A stretch of 64,000 nucleotides of DNA, from NCBI RefSeq assembly GCF_004343585.1, contig NZ_SLYW01000002.1, positions 310,001 through 374,000 on the forward strand. Reading direction: 5' to 3'. A model generated the notes under the pieces. It saw nothing but the letters and a program-made list of their open reading frames with translations. It searched no databases and was not told the origin of the DNA. Of the stretch, positions 45,294 through 55,450 are shown one piece after another; position 1 is the stretch's first letter, and every line of letters begins with the position of its first letter. Both the position numbers and the translations under genes were made by a program. Source of the DNA: Neorhizobium sp. JUb45. Its GTDB lineage: Bacteria > Pseudomonadota > Alphaproteobacteria > Rhizobiales > Rhizobiaceae.

Positions 45294-45914
45294 ATGACAG
45301 AAGTTGAGTTAACATCCGGTGACTTCACCGAGGAAAATGAACCATTTTCGTTGTTCGGCGCCTGGTTGAAGGACGCTACGGCTTCCGAGATCAACGATCC
45401 GAACGCCGTTGCGGTTGCAACCGTGGACGAAAATGGCCTGCCGAATGTGCGCATGGTTCTGTTGAAGGACTATGACGAACGCGGTTTCGTGTTCTACACG
45501 AATTTCGAAAGCCAGAAGGGGCGCGAGCTTTTGGGCCAGCAGAAAGCGGCCATGGTTTTCCACTGGAAATCGCTGCGCCGGCAGGTGCGTCTGCGCGGTG
45601 AAGTCGAGGTGGTGACCGATCAGGAAGCCGACGAATATTACGCAACGCGTCCGCGCGGCAGCCGCATCGGCGCCTGGGCATCAAAGCAGTCGCGGCCGCT
45701 GGAAGGCCGGTTCGCGCTGGAAAAATCGGTGGCCGAATACACCGCCCGTTACGCGCTCGGCGACATTCCGCGCCCGCCGCACTGGTCGGGTTTCCGCATC
45801 AAGCCGGTGTCGATCGAATTCTGGCACGACCGCCCGTTCCGGCTTCACGACCGCGTGGAGTTTCGTCGTGAAACGCCCGAGGGTGATTGGATGAAGGTGC
45901 GGATGTATCCGTGA
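45294..45914 (+). CDS. pdxH: Pyridoxamine/pyridoxine 5'-phosphate oxidase
   Basis: 206 residues. Flavin-enzyme pattern: [20 protein letters not shown] near residue 40, [20 protein letters not shown] near 65, [16 protein letters not shown] near 88 and [19 protein letters not shown] near 110, with a final [20 protein letters not shown]. It oxidises PNP/PMP to pyridoxal 5'-phosphate with FMN. Length and ends are normal. The start lies 10 bases from the start codon given to the divergent lipoprotein gene. Confidence 0.95.
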   Translation: MTEVELTSGDFTEENEPFSLFGAWLKDATASEINDPNAVAVATVDENGLPNVRMVLLKDYDERGFVFYTNFESQKGRELLGQQKAAMVFHWKSLRRQVRLRGEVEVVTDQEADEYYATRPRGSRIGAWASKQSRPLEGRFALEKSVAEYTARYALGDIPRPPHWSGFRIKPVSIEFWHDRPFRLHDRVEFRRETPEGDWMKVRMYP

Positions 45915-45929
45915 GGGGTGCCTCTTGAT

Positions 45930-46055
45930 CTTCTCCCCGAGGGGGAGAAGGTGGCCCGAAGGGCCGGATGAGGGGGGAGCCATTTGCATGTATGCCGTGC
46001 CCGGCCCCCTCATCGCCTCGCTGGCGCTCCGGCACTTCTCCCCACCGGGGAGAAG
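45930..46055. repeat. Palindromic intergenic repeat, class A copy 5
   Basis: Inverted relative to A1: it starts CTTCTCCCCGAGGGGGAGAA, then GGTGGCCCGAAGGGCCGGAT, and closes with CCCTCATCGCCTCGCTGGCG and a CTTCTCCCC-ACC-GGGGAGAAG dyad. It lies between the converging ends of pdxH and the polysaccharide deacetylase. Confidence 0.75.
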
Positions 46056-46099
46056 ATGATCGTGGCATCGTCGCAGTCACCAAAATGGTAACAGCAAGA

Positions 46100-47236
46100 T
46101 CACCCCACCACTTCCCCCGCCGGAGAAAGCTGCCCATCCGCCGCCATGCGCGGCTTGGCAGACAGCACGAACGGCAGGCCGGATGCCAGCGCCGAAACAT
46201 AACGCGGCACCTGATAATAACCGTTGAGTGAAATGCGCGGCAGGCCGGTCATGCGGTCACGCATGTTTTCACTGAGCGTGCCCGGCCTTGTGGTGACGGC
46301 AAGATCGAAACCCAGTTCGCGGGCCAGATCCTTGTCGCGGGCCGAAACGGCGTTGGCCGTGCCGTAAGGGTAGGCGAAACTTTTCGGACGGCGGCCAAAA
46401 GCCGTTTCCATCCACTCGATACAGGCCAGCATTTCCTGCCGCGCTTCTGCCCTGTCCAGCAGGGCGATGGAGCGATGGCTGACCGTATGGGCGCCGAGCG
46501 AAGCGAGCGGGTTTTGCGCAAGCGCCCGCAATTCGTCCACATCCATCGTCAGTTGCGCGGTGATTTTCAGCGCATCGATGCCGTGTCGGGCGGCCAGCGC
46601 ATCGATGATCGCCACCTGTTCAGTTTCGGGACCCGAGGCGATGAACCGCGAAAAATGGTCGAAGGCATCGAGCTTGTCGGTTGCGGTTTCGAGCGGCAGG
46701 GTGATCTCGCCAGAGCCGGAATTAGAGCCGGAAGCGGCGCCGAAATCGAAACGGATTTCCGGCAGCACGTTCAAAAGTGCGGCCAGCGTTTCCCACCACA
46801 TGCCGTGGGTGCGCTCGGCAAAACCCTTGGCGACAAAGATGGTGAAAGGCACGCCATGGCGCTGAAACACCGGCAATGCGTATTCGACATTGTCGCGATA
46901 ACCGTCATCCAGCGTGAAGGCGGCAAACGGTTTTGTGCCGGATACAGGCTGTTTCATCCGCGCTGCGACATCGCAAAGCGACAGGAATTCATAACCATCG
47001 GCCTTCAGCTGACGGATCGCCTGATCGAGAAATTCGGGGGTGATGTCGAGATGCGCATTCGGTTCTGCCGGGTGGCCTTCGGGCGGGCGCACATGATGCA
47101 GCGTGAAGATAGCGCCGCGCCCGCGCGCGGACGGCATGACGTTGGCACGCGTCGCGATGGCGGCGGCTTCAAGGCCACCGAAGATCAGCGCGCGCTTGAC
47201 GCCGCGGCGCCAGATTGCGTCAAACCTGCCCGTCAT
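46100..47236 (-). CDS. Polysaccharide deacetylase (NodB-homology) family protein
   Basis: 378 residues. NodB-type carbohydrate esterase 4 motifs: FAAFTLDDGYRDNVEYALPV near residue 105 with the metal-binding Asp pair, GAHTVSHRSIALLDRAEAR near 250 with the His-x3-His motif, and AYPYGTANAVSARDKDLARE near 290. Before the first motif stands HHVRPPEGHPAEPN. No signal peptide is evident, so the location is unclear. Members remove N- or O-acetyl groups from glycans. It is monocistronic. Confidence 0.85.
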   Translation of the reverse strand: MTGRFDAIWRRGVKRALIFGGLEAAAIATRANVMPSARGRGAIFTLHHVRPPEGHPAEPNAHLDITPEFLDQAIRQLKADGYEFLSLCDVAARMKQPVSGTKPFAAFTLDDGYRDNVEYALPVFQRHGVPFTIFVAKGFAERTHGMWWETLAALLNVLPEIRFDFGAASGSNSGSGEITLPLETATDKLDAFDHFSRFIASGPETEQVAIIDALAARHGIDALKITAQLTMDVDELRALAQNPLASLGAHTVSHRSIALLDRAEARQEMLACIEWMETAFGRRPKSFAYPYGTANAVSARDKDLARELGFDLAVTTRPGTLSENMRDRMTGLPRISLNGYYQVPRYVSALASGLPFVLSAKPRMAADGQLSPAGEVVG

Positions 47237-47349
47237 CGTGTTCGTGCCACCCCAAACGTGTTCGTTTGAGGGAAAATAGCGCTGTTGTCTTAAGCGTTGT
47301 TAAAGAATGGGGGGCTGGGTTTGGGGGGGAGGGGCAATATCAGATGGGA

Positions 47350-47628
47350 TCAGCCTTCATGGAGAGGAAGAGCCTCGATGGTGCCGGGTGTATAGGACAG
47401 CCCCCGTTCTTCAAGAAATGGAACAAGGCTCCAGAACGTTCCTTGTTCACCGTCCGGGCTGTAGCGCTCGCAGCCCAGCGTTTGCACATCGTGGCTCCAG
47501 ACGGCCTCGCATTCCAGGCACAACTGGATGTTCTCTCCGGTCGCGATGATCCGGTAAGGCACGACCCAACCTTGTTCGCACACGGGGCAGTGTTTCCTAT
47601 GGATATTTTCGGCACTTCCCCTCCTCAC
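47350..47628 (-). CDS. Small Cys-rich protein, probable zinc-ribbon, coupled to tauE-like gene
   Basis: 92 residues from a GTG at 47628 whose last bases overlap the tauE-like stop (GTGA), a typical coupled junction. Two Cys pairs stand out: CPVCEQGWVVPYRIIATGEN and LCLECEAVW. This spacing suits a zinc knuckle. A different frame (start 47615) has AGGAGG in front and would read MPKISIGNTAPC, but it lacks the conserved-looking Cys pattern. The paired Cys and the C-terminal acid-rich region (SPDGEQGTFWSLVPFLEERG) suggest a real but unnamed protein. Confidence 0.55.
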   Translation of the reverse strand: MRRGSAENIHRKHCPVCEQGWVVPYRIIATGENIQLCLECEAVWSHDVQTLGCERYSPDGEQGTFWSLVPFLEERGLSYTPGTIEALPLHEG

Positions 47629-48410
47629 CGCCACGCATCCCACAGAGGCAGGCTGATCACCCCTGCCGCGGCAATCAGCGAATAACAAATCCAGCGAAAG
47701 GTCTTTTCGCTGGCGATGCCGAACAGGTGTGAGCCGAGATAAAGCCCGGCGCCGTAACCGGGGGCGATGATGGCGGCGAGCACCAGAACCTGCAGGGTGA
47801 GAATGCCGCTGACGATATAGGAGGTGGCGGAAATCACCGTCGCCAGCGCGAAATAGACCACCAGATTGGCGCGCACTGTCTGCGCCGGAATGGCGCCGCC
47901 CAGCCAGTAGGCGACAACCGGTGGGCCGGACATCTGTGCCGCGCCGCCAAAAAGCCCGGCGATCCAGCCGACGCCGATCGTCAGCGGCACTTTTGGGCGG
48001 CCAAGATACCGCCAGCCCGACATCAGGAAGGCGAGCAGCAGCAGAACCACGATGGAAATGATCCAGCGCAGCGTGATCGGTGAGGCGAGCGCCAGAAGCG
48101 CGGTGCCCAGCGGCACGCCGAACAGCGCGCCAATCAGCATCGTGCCGACCTCGCGGCGATTGGCCTTTTTCCATCCCGCCGGCACCATGCCGAGCGTCAT
48201 CGTGCCATCGATCAGGAGAAGCAGGGCAGAGGCGATTTTTGGGCTCATCGCCGCGCCCGCCAGCGGCACAAAGATCAGCGCGCCGCCAAAACCGGAAAAA
48301 CCTCGGGCAAGGCCTGCAATGGCGGCGGCGGCGAAGACGAAGGCAACTTGGCTCCAGCTCTGGCCGGGCAGCCAGGCATCGAGGGTGGCGAGAAGGTTTT
48401 CGAGGGGCAT
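47625..48410 (-). CDS. Sulfite exporter TauE/SafE family protein
   Basis: 261 residues with eight or so membrane segments in two similar halves, the layout of the TauE/SafE family. Segments such as GFSGFGGALIFVPLAGAAMS near residue 38, and GWIAGLFGGAAQMSGPPVVA near 150 are typical glycine/proline-rich family repeats. Anion (possibly sulfite or a sulfonate) export is inferred from the family. Its stop overlaps the next gene's GTG. Confidence 0.85.
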   Translation of the reverse strand: MPLENLLATLDAWLPGQSWSQVAFVFAAAAIAGLARGFSGFGGALIFVPLAGAAMSPKIASALLLLIDGTMTLGMVPAGWKKANRREVGTMLIGALFGVPLGTALLALASPITLRWIISIVVLLLLAFLMSGWRYLGRPKVPLTIGVGWIAGLFGGAAQMSGPPVVAYWLGGAIPAQTVRANLVVYFALATVISATSYIVSGILTLQVLVLAAIIAPGYGAGLYLGSHLFGIASEKTFRWICYSLIAAAGVISLPLWDAWR

Positions 48411-48471
48411 GGCGGGTGGGTCGCTGGAATGGATGCGAAGCGCCGCAGGTGGCGGGATTTTTGGGGAGGTG

Positions 48472-49095
48472 TCAAGCGGAGGGTTTTGGTGGGGCGGGTT
48501 TGAAGCCGTTGGCGATCCACCATTCGTTCTGTTCGTCGCTGTAGCCGAGTATACTGCCCAGTTGCCATTCCATGTCGGCCGTCCATGGACGTGGGCCGTT
48601 CATCAGAACGTCATAAGCATCGAACCGCCAGTCCTCGCCGGGCAGGGCGTAATAGATACGGATAAAAGTCCTGCCGCCGGCCTGCATCTCGGCAATACGC
48701 GCGATAATCTCTCCACGCTCAACATATGGACTGAAACACGCGCGCAGGTTTATCAGTGGATGAAAGTCATCCTCGCCGCTCACAACCGCAAACGGTTTGC
48801 GGCCGTCCAGCATCAGCGGCAGCTCGAAATTGGTGTGAACGAGGTATGGGGCTGTATCGATTAAATGTGGGCGCGTCAGTTCGACGTCGTGCGGCCATCT
48901 GGGTAGCGACACACCTATGGCTGCGGATATTGCGGTGAGTTCTCGGTCATCCGGATAATGAGCATAGCCCATCACTTCATCGACGGTCATGCCCATGATG
49001 TTTGCGATGACGGAAGGTGCTGCTTCGAAACATAACTCATGCGCCGAACAACCGGTCTCCGGTGAAAGGAATTTCAGGATGAATCTTTCCGTCAC
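48472..49095 (-). CDS. Protein of unknown function
   Basis: 207 residues from the GTG at 49095, which has GGGAG 8 bases upstream; a GTG at 49104 has a ribosome site too close. The protein is soluble with no signal peptide. Notable segments are CSAHELCFEAAPSVIANIMG near the N-terminus, PHLIDTAPYLVHTNFELPLM in the middle, and a C-terminal WQLGSILGYSDEQNEWWIAN. I recognise no family. Its gene is downstream of a GNAT gene on the same strand, about 20 bases apart. Confidence 0.5.
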   Translation of the reverse strand: MTERFILKFLSPETGCSAHELCFEAAPSVIANIMGMTVDEVMGYAHYPDDRELTAISAAIGVSLPRWPHDVELTRPHLIDTAPYLVHTNFELPLMLDGRKPFAVVSGEDDFHPLINLRACFSPYVERGEIIARIAEMQAGGRTFIRIYYALPGEDWRFDAYDVLMNGPRPWTADMEWQLGSILGYSDEQNEWWIANGFKPAPPKPSA

Positions 49096-49118
49096 CTTGC
49101 CCACTCCCTGCCCGATGA

Positions 49119-49622
49119 CTATCGGGAGTTGATGTTCACCCCGCGCCGGTAAAACCGCGTATCCACCTTCATGAACAGAAACGCTTCCGGCAAGTCGGCC
49201 TTCTCCACCTGCACAAAGCCATGCTTTTCATAAAACCGGTGTGCCGCCAGGAATTTTTCGGTGGTGCCGAGAAAGATCTCGTTCACACCGGCGTCGGTGG
49301 CATGCGCAAACAGTCGCTCCAGCAATTTTGCCGCCGTGCCATGTTCGCGGCCGCGCGCTGTCGCTGCCACGAACATTTTGCGAAGCGCCGCCTGATCGTT
49401 GCCGATATCCTTGCATCCGATCGTGCCGACAATGACGCCATCCTGTTCCGCCACCCAGAACCCGCCCTTATCCGTCTGGTAGAATTCGGGAATGATGAGG
49501 AGGTCGGGCTGGTCTTCAGCGGTGATATCAACGCCGAATTCTTCCCGCTGGATCGGCAGGATGACGGACACGACGCCATCCCTGTCCTGCGGTTCGAACG
49601 GCCGGACGATGATCTCGCTCAT
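49119..49622 (-). CDS. GNAT family N-acetyltransferase
   Basis: 167 residues from the ATG at 49622 (MSEIIVRPFEPQDRDGVVSV). GNAT pattern: WVAEQDGVIVGTIGCKDI near residue 60, RKMFVAATARGREHGTAAKL near 82 with the acetyl-CoA loop, and FLAAHRFYEKHGFVQVEKAD near 130. An upstream in-frame extension to 49724 overlaps tldD and is unlikely. It follows tldD by 11 bases, so the two may be co-transcribed. Confidence 0.88.
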   Translation of the reverse strand: MSEIIVRPFEPQDRDGVVSVILPIQREEFGVDITAEDQPDLLIIPEFYQTDKGGFWVAEQDGVIVGTIGCKDIGNDQAALRKMFVAATARGREHGTAAKLLERLFAHATDAGVNEIFLGTTEKFLAAHRFYEKHGFVQVEKADLPEAFLFMKVDTRFYRRGVNINSR

Positions 49623-49633
49623 GACCGAACCTC

Positions 49634-51049
49634 TCAGGCCTTGGTGCCGCCCACCGTTACCTGATCCATGCGCAAATGCGGCTGGCCGACGCCGACCGGC
49701 ACCCACTGGCCGGCCTTGCCGCAATTGCCAACACCCGTATCGAGCGCCATGTCGTTGCCGACCATGGAAATCCGCTTCATCGCATCCGGGCCGTTGCCGA
49801 TCAGCATGGCGCCCTTCACCGGTGCGCCGAGCTTGCCGTTTTCGATCATGTAGGCCTCGGTGCAGCCGAACACGAATTTGCCCGAGGTGATATCCACCTG
49901 TCCGCCGCCGAAGGAGACGGCATAGATGCCGCGCTTCACCGAAGCGATGATCTCTTCCGGGCTTTTGTCGCCGGACAGCATGTAGGTGTTGGTCATGCGC
50001 GGCATAGGCACATGCGCATAACCCTGACGGCGGCCGTTGCCGGTCGGTTTCATGCCCATCAGGCGGGCGTTCTGGCGGTCCTGCATGTAGCCGACCAGAC
50101 GGCCGTTCTCGATCAGCACGTTATAGGCCGACGGTGTGCCTTCGTCATCCACGGTGATCGAGCCGCGACGGTTGTCGATCGTGCCGTCATCGACGACGGT
50201 GACGCCGGGGGCAGCAACCATCTCGCCGAGCAGGCCGGCGAATGCCGAGGTTTTCTTGCGGTTGAAATCGCCTTCCAGACCATGGCCGACAGCTTCGTGC
50301 AGCATCACGCCCGGCCAACCATTGCCAAGCACGATATCCATCGTGCCGGCCGGCGCATCGATCGCCTCGAGATTGACGAGTGCCTGACGCAACGCATCGT
50401 CGGCGCCGCTTTTCCAGTTGCCGTTTTGCACGAACTCGCCGAAGCCGACGCGGCCGCCGGTGCCGAAGGAACCCGATTCCTGACGGTCACCGTCACCGAC
50501 GACGACGGAAATGTTGACGCGCGTCATCGGACGCACATCCTGCACGCGGTGGCCGTCGGCACGCAGAATGTCGACCACCTGCCATGAGGCGGCGATCGAG
50601 GCGGACACTTGCCGAACCTTCGGATCCTTGTCGCGCAGATAGGCGTCGATTTCGGCCAGCAGCTTTGCCTTGGCCTCAAAACTGGGCTCGCCGATCGGGT
50701 TTTCGTCGCCGTAATATTTCTTATTTGTGCGCTGCGGGGCCGCCGCATAGGAGCCGGAATAACCCGAGGTGACGGCGCGCACGGCATCGGCGGCGCGCTT
50801 CAGGGCAGCTTCGGACATGTCGCCGGAATGGGCATAACCGACGGCTTCATCGGCCACGGCGCGCAGGCCAAAACCCTGGTCGGTGTTGAAAGATCCGCCC
50901 TTCAGCCGGCCATTGTCGAAGGCCAGCGATTCCGCCTGCGCATGTTCGAGGTAAAGCTCGCCATCATCGGCGCCGGAAAGAGACTGTGAGAGGATCTCGC
51001 GCAGTCTGGTTTCATCGACGTCGAACAGGTTGAGAAGGTCGGTGTTCAT
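49634..51049 (-). CDS. tldD: Metalloprotease TldD
   Basis: 471 residues from the ATG at 51049 (AAGGAG upstream). The zinc motif HEAVGHGLEGD (HExxxH) is near residue 255. Other family segments include the opening DLLNLFDVDETRLREIL, AYAHSGDMSEAALKRAADAV near 78, the middle NIVLGNGWPG-like DIVLGNGWPGVMLHE, and the C-terminal GNCGKAGQWVPVGVGQPHLR. TldD pairs with TldE to process peptides such as microcins and CcdA; tldE is not in the window. Confidence 0.92.
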   Translation of the reverse strand: MNTDLLNLFDVDETRLREILSQSLSGADDGELYLEHAQAESLAFDNGRLKGGSFNTDQGFGLRAVADEAVGYAHSGDMSEAALKRAADAVRAVTSGYSGSYAAAPQRTNKKYYGDENPIGEPSFEAKAKLLAEIDAYLRDKDPKVRQVSASIAASWQVVDILRADGHRVQDVRPMTRVNISVVVGDGDRQESGSFGTGGRVGFGEFVQNGNWKSGADDALRQALVNLEAIDAPAGTMDIVLGNGWPGVMLHEAVGHGLEGDFNRKKTSAFAGLLGEMVAAPGVTVVDDGTIDNRRGSITVDDEGTPSAYNVLIENGRLVGYMQDRQNARLMGMKPTGNGRRQGYAHVPMPRMTNTYMLSGDKSPEEIIASVKRGIYAVSFGGGQVDITSGKFVFGCTEAYMIENGKLGAPVKGAMLIGNGPDAMKRISMVGNDMALDTGVGNCGKAGQWVPVGVGQPHLRMDQVTVGGTKA

Positions 51050-51230
51050 GAATGCTCCTTGGCGGCCTGTCGGCTTCTTCCGGTTCGGATAAGGAGCAAA
51101 TCGCTGCACCTAAACCAAAATATATCAGGAATCCGATGTAGGACCGTCATCGGACTGACGCAAGCCTGACCTTGGCCTCAGTTCTGTCGATGACGTCGCC
51201 AACTCCTCTGCCGTCATCCTTGCCCACCGT

Positions 51231-51317
51231 CGTCATCCTCGGGCTTGACCCGAGGATCCATGCCACAACCGACGGCGCGCTTGGTTGTGGATCCTCGGGT
51301 CAAGCCCGAGGATGACG
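51231..51317. repeat. Palindromic repeat, class D copy 2, with a 35-bp perfect stem
   Basis: CGTCATCCTCGGGCTTGACC at the left end and GGTCAAGCCCGAGGATGACG at the right end are exact complements, and the stem runs on for 35 bp in total, broken only by a 5-base bulge in the left arm. A nested dyad CCTCGGG-CTTGA-CCCGAGG lies within each arm. It fills part of the 324-base gap between tldD and the YcxB-like gene; the rest of that gap shows nothing. Confidence 0.75.
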
Positions 51318-51373
51318 AAAATAATGAATTGAGGATGACGAAAGCAACGGTCCGCCATCGAATTGGCGCAAGC

Positions 51374-51877
51374 CTACCCCTGCGCCACCACCATCTGCGC
51401 CATGCGCGCCTTCAGATGCGCCTGCACCTCTTCCGGCATGCCATCCTTGGGAAAGGTGTCGAACACGGTCGTGTCGGTAAACAGCAGAAAAGCGCTCGGC
51501 AGTTCCCAGATTTCGGTCACGTCGCGCCACAACATGCGGCCTTCGCCGATATCCGAAATCACGCCGACGCCATCGGCATCGACGGTGACGTCCGCCGTGC
51601 GGCGGTTGCGTTTCAGCGTGCGGGTGATGAGCATGCGCCGGAAGATGAGGACGCAGACGAAGGGCGCTACGGCGAGAAGCAGCAGCACGCCGGCAAAGAT
51701 GTCGTTGCCGCCGGTGCCGAACAGATAGACGGAAAACGCCGCCATCATCGCCGCCATCACCCACATCATCCGCTGTTCGGCAAAGGCCCGCCGCTGGATG
51801 AACGCACGAACGGCGTCCTTGAGGACGCCGTCGTCGTAAACGAGGGTAAAACGCTGGTTTTCTGAGGAAACGCTCAC
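51374..51877 (-). CDS. YcxB-like membrane protein
   Basis: 167 residues from a GTG at 51877 that overlaps the stop of the IalB-family gene (GTGA), so it is coupled. Two hydrophobic segments (about residues 40-58 and 62-78) are followed by a soluble PH-like part ending FDTFPKDGMPEEVQAHLKAR, typical of YcxB-type proteins. The FLLFTDTTVFDTFPK segment is a family landmark. Function unknown. Confidence 0.75.
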   Translation of the reverse strand: MSVSSENQRFTLVYDDGVLKDAVRAFIQRRAFAEQRMMWVMAAMMAAFSVYLFGTGGNDIFAGVLLLLAVAPFVCVLIFRRMLITRTLKRNRRTADVTVDADGVGVISDIGEGRMLWRDVTEIWELPSAFLLFTDTTVFDTFPKDGMPEEVQAHLKARMAQMVVAQG

Positions 51878-52452
51878 GGCAGGGCGTCGTAGCCGGGGCC
51901 AAAGCCGGTCAGCTCGATCGGAATACCGACGCGGTCCTGATCGACCGATTCACGCAGTGCGAAGACGGCGCTCTTGCCGGCGCGCAGGATGCGCATCAGT
52001 TCGTCGTCGATCTCGACCTCGACATAACAGCCCTCGTTGAAGCAACGGGTGAAATAGGCGCGGCCGATATTGTTGTTGTCGACGTAAAGCTCCATGCCAT
52101 CCTTCAGGAGCACGCCGAGCGGTGCGAGGATACGGAGAATCTTCGATTTGTTGTCGGCGGTCTTCAGCACGACGACGGACAGGCCCACTTCCGGGCGGTC
52201 GTCGGCGATCACGTTCTGCATCAGCGCGCATTGTTCCGTGGCCGCACCCGCCGGCTTGTCGCACAGGACCGACCATGCACCATGGCTGCCGCGCACATTG
52301 CCGGGCTGCTGCGGCGTGGTGGCTTCTGCCCGCGGTTGCTTTTCGTTGGACGTCGGCGGCGCCAGCTGCGCGGATGCCGAAAAGGCAAAGCCGGTGGCTA
52401 AAGCGGCAACGCAGACGGACAGAAAACGGTGGCGGATAAGGCGAAGCGCCAT
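51874..52452 (-). CDS. Invasion-associated locus B (IalB) family periplasmic protein
   Basis: 192 residues from the ATG at 52452. A signal peptide (MALRLIRHRFLSVCVAALAT..., to about residue 29, ending SAS/AQ) is followed by the IalB domain: HGAWSVLCDKPAGAATEQCA near residue 60, ILAPLGVLLKDGMELYVDNN near 112, and CFNEGCYVEVEIDDELMRI near 142, with paired Cys. First described from Bartonella and common in Rhizobiales; its role outside Bartonella is unclear. It leads a coupled pair with the YcxB-like gene and is divergent from ctaC. Confidence 0.88.
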   Translation of the reverse strand: MALRLIRHRFLSVCVAALATGFAFSASAQLAPPTSNEKQPRAEATTPQQPGNVRGSHGAWSVLCDKPAGAATEQCALMQNVIADDRPEVGLSVVVLKTADNKSKILRILAPLGVLLKDGMELYVDNNNIGRAYFTRCFNEGCYVEVEIDDELMRILRAGKSAVFALRESVDQDRVGIPIELTGFGPGYDALP

Positions 52453-52712
52453 GAAAACCTCAAGATATCGAATCACGGCGCCATTGTTGTCGCCGACCCC
52501 AGGAATGAAAAGCCTCAAAGCCTCTTTCCAGCCGAGTGCGGCGAAAGTGGGACTGCAAGCTCTTAACGCATGGGGGCTGTCTATCGGGGATGCGCCATTG
52601 TCGCAAGGGCCTGGTGTTGCGCGCTAAGATTGTGTGAAGGCAGGCTAAAATGCCGCAGGAGGGCGGCGGAGCGCATATTGCGACAAAACGCAAATTATGA
52701 TTGAACCGAGGT

Positions 52713-52732
52713 ATGTAGCAGGGAAACTACAT
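52713..52732. promoter_or_regulatory. Short dyad upstream of ctaC
   Basis: ATGTAG and CTACAT flank an 8-base spacer, about 40 bases before the ctaC start, in a region of lower GC. It could be a regulator site of the oxidase operon. I cannot name the regulator. Confidence 0.3.
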
Positions 52733-52768
52733 TCTGATTTGAGCCGGATCAAAATGTAAGGGAGGTGC

Positions 52769-53653
52769 ATGATGATTATTCGGGCTTTCGCGGGGGTCGG
52801 TACGCTGATCTGTCTGCTCTTGGCGACTGTTGCAGTCGCCGACCAACCAAAACCCTGGCAACTGGATCTCCAGGAGCCGGTGACGCCGATCATGCATCAG
52901 ATCAAGTGGTTCAATCACTACTCGCTCTGGTTTATCGTGCCGATCACGCTGTTCGTGCTGGCGCTGCTCATTGTCGTGGCCGTCAAATTTCGTGCTGCGA
53001 AAAATCCGGTCGCCTCGCGCACCAGTCACAATACCGCGATCGAAATCGTCTGGACCGTCGCTCCGGTGCTGATCCTGCTGTTTCTCGCCATTCCCTCGTT
53101 CAATCTTCTGAACGCGCAGCTGACCATGCCGGAAAATCCGGACATCACGCTCAAGGCGACAGCCACCCAGTGGCAGTGGAATTATGAATATGAAGGCGGC
53201 GACAATCCGCTCGCCTTCGACAGCTACATGCTGAAGGAACCCGATCGTGCGGCCGCCGGCAAGGAAGATGTAAAGGTCTATCCGCGCCTTCTCGCCGTCG
53301 ATAACGAAGTGGTTCTGCCCGTCAACAAGACCGTGCGCGTGCTGGTGACGGCCGCGCCGACCGATGTCATCCATGCCTTTGCCATGCCCGCCTTCGGCGT
53401 CAAGATCGACGCCGTACCCGGCCGCCTGAACGAAACATGGTTCAAACCCGAAAAGGAAGGCCTCTACTACGGCCAGTGTTCCGAGCTTTGCGGCAAGGAC
53501 CACGCCTTCATGCCGATCGCCATCCGTGTCGTCTCGCAGGAGAAATTCGACACCTGGAAGGCGGCTGCCGCGGGAGATCTTCCCGGCGCCAACAAGGCAT
53601 TGATGGCCGCGACCGATGCAGCACCTGCATCCGTTGCCGTGGCTTCGAAGTAA
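52769..53653 (+). CDS. ctaC: Cytochrome c oxidase subunit II
   Basis: 294 residues from the ATG at 52769 (GGGAGG upstream; a second ATG follows at 52772). A signal peptide (to about residue 24) leads to two membrane helices (about 50-72, 93-115) and the CuA domain. The copper centre is seen in YYGQCSELCGKDHAFMP near residue 235 with two Cys, a His and a Met, and QWQWNYEYEGG near 130. It accepts electrons from cytochrome c. It starts the cta operon. Confidence 0.96.
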   Translation: MMIIRAFAGVGTLICLLLATVAVADQPKPWQLDLQEPVTPIMHQIKWFNHYSLWFIVPITLFVLALLIVVAVKFRAAKNPVASRTSHNTAIEIVWTVAPVLILLFLAIPSFNLLNAQLTMPENPDITLKATATQWQWNYEYEGGDNPLAFDSYMLKEPDRAAAGKEDVKVYPRLLAVDNEVVLPVNKTVRVLVTAAPTDVIHAFAMPAFGVKIDAVPGRLNETWFKPEKEGLYYGQCSELCGKDHAFMPIAIRVVSQEKFDTWKAAAAGDLPGANKALMAATDAAPASVAVASK

Positions 53654-55372
<1,719 letters not shown>

Positions 55373-55450
55373 GCACTTGATACACTCTGGGGGGAGGCAG
55401 CGCAGCGATTGCGCCGCCTTCGCCATTCGATACGAGAACAGGACCACCGC

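Noticed and set aside
47340..47615. 91-codon frame starting MPKISIGNTAPC with a good ribosome site
   Set aside because: Its residue pattern looks like a frame-shifted shadow (Ser/Arg/Ala-rich), and the overlapping frame has conserved-looking Cys pairs and a coupled GTG start.
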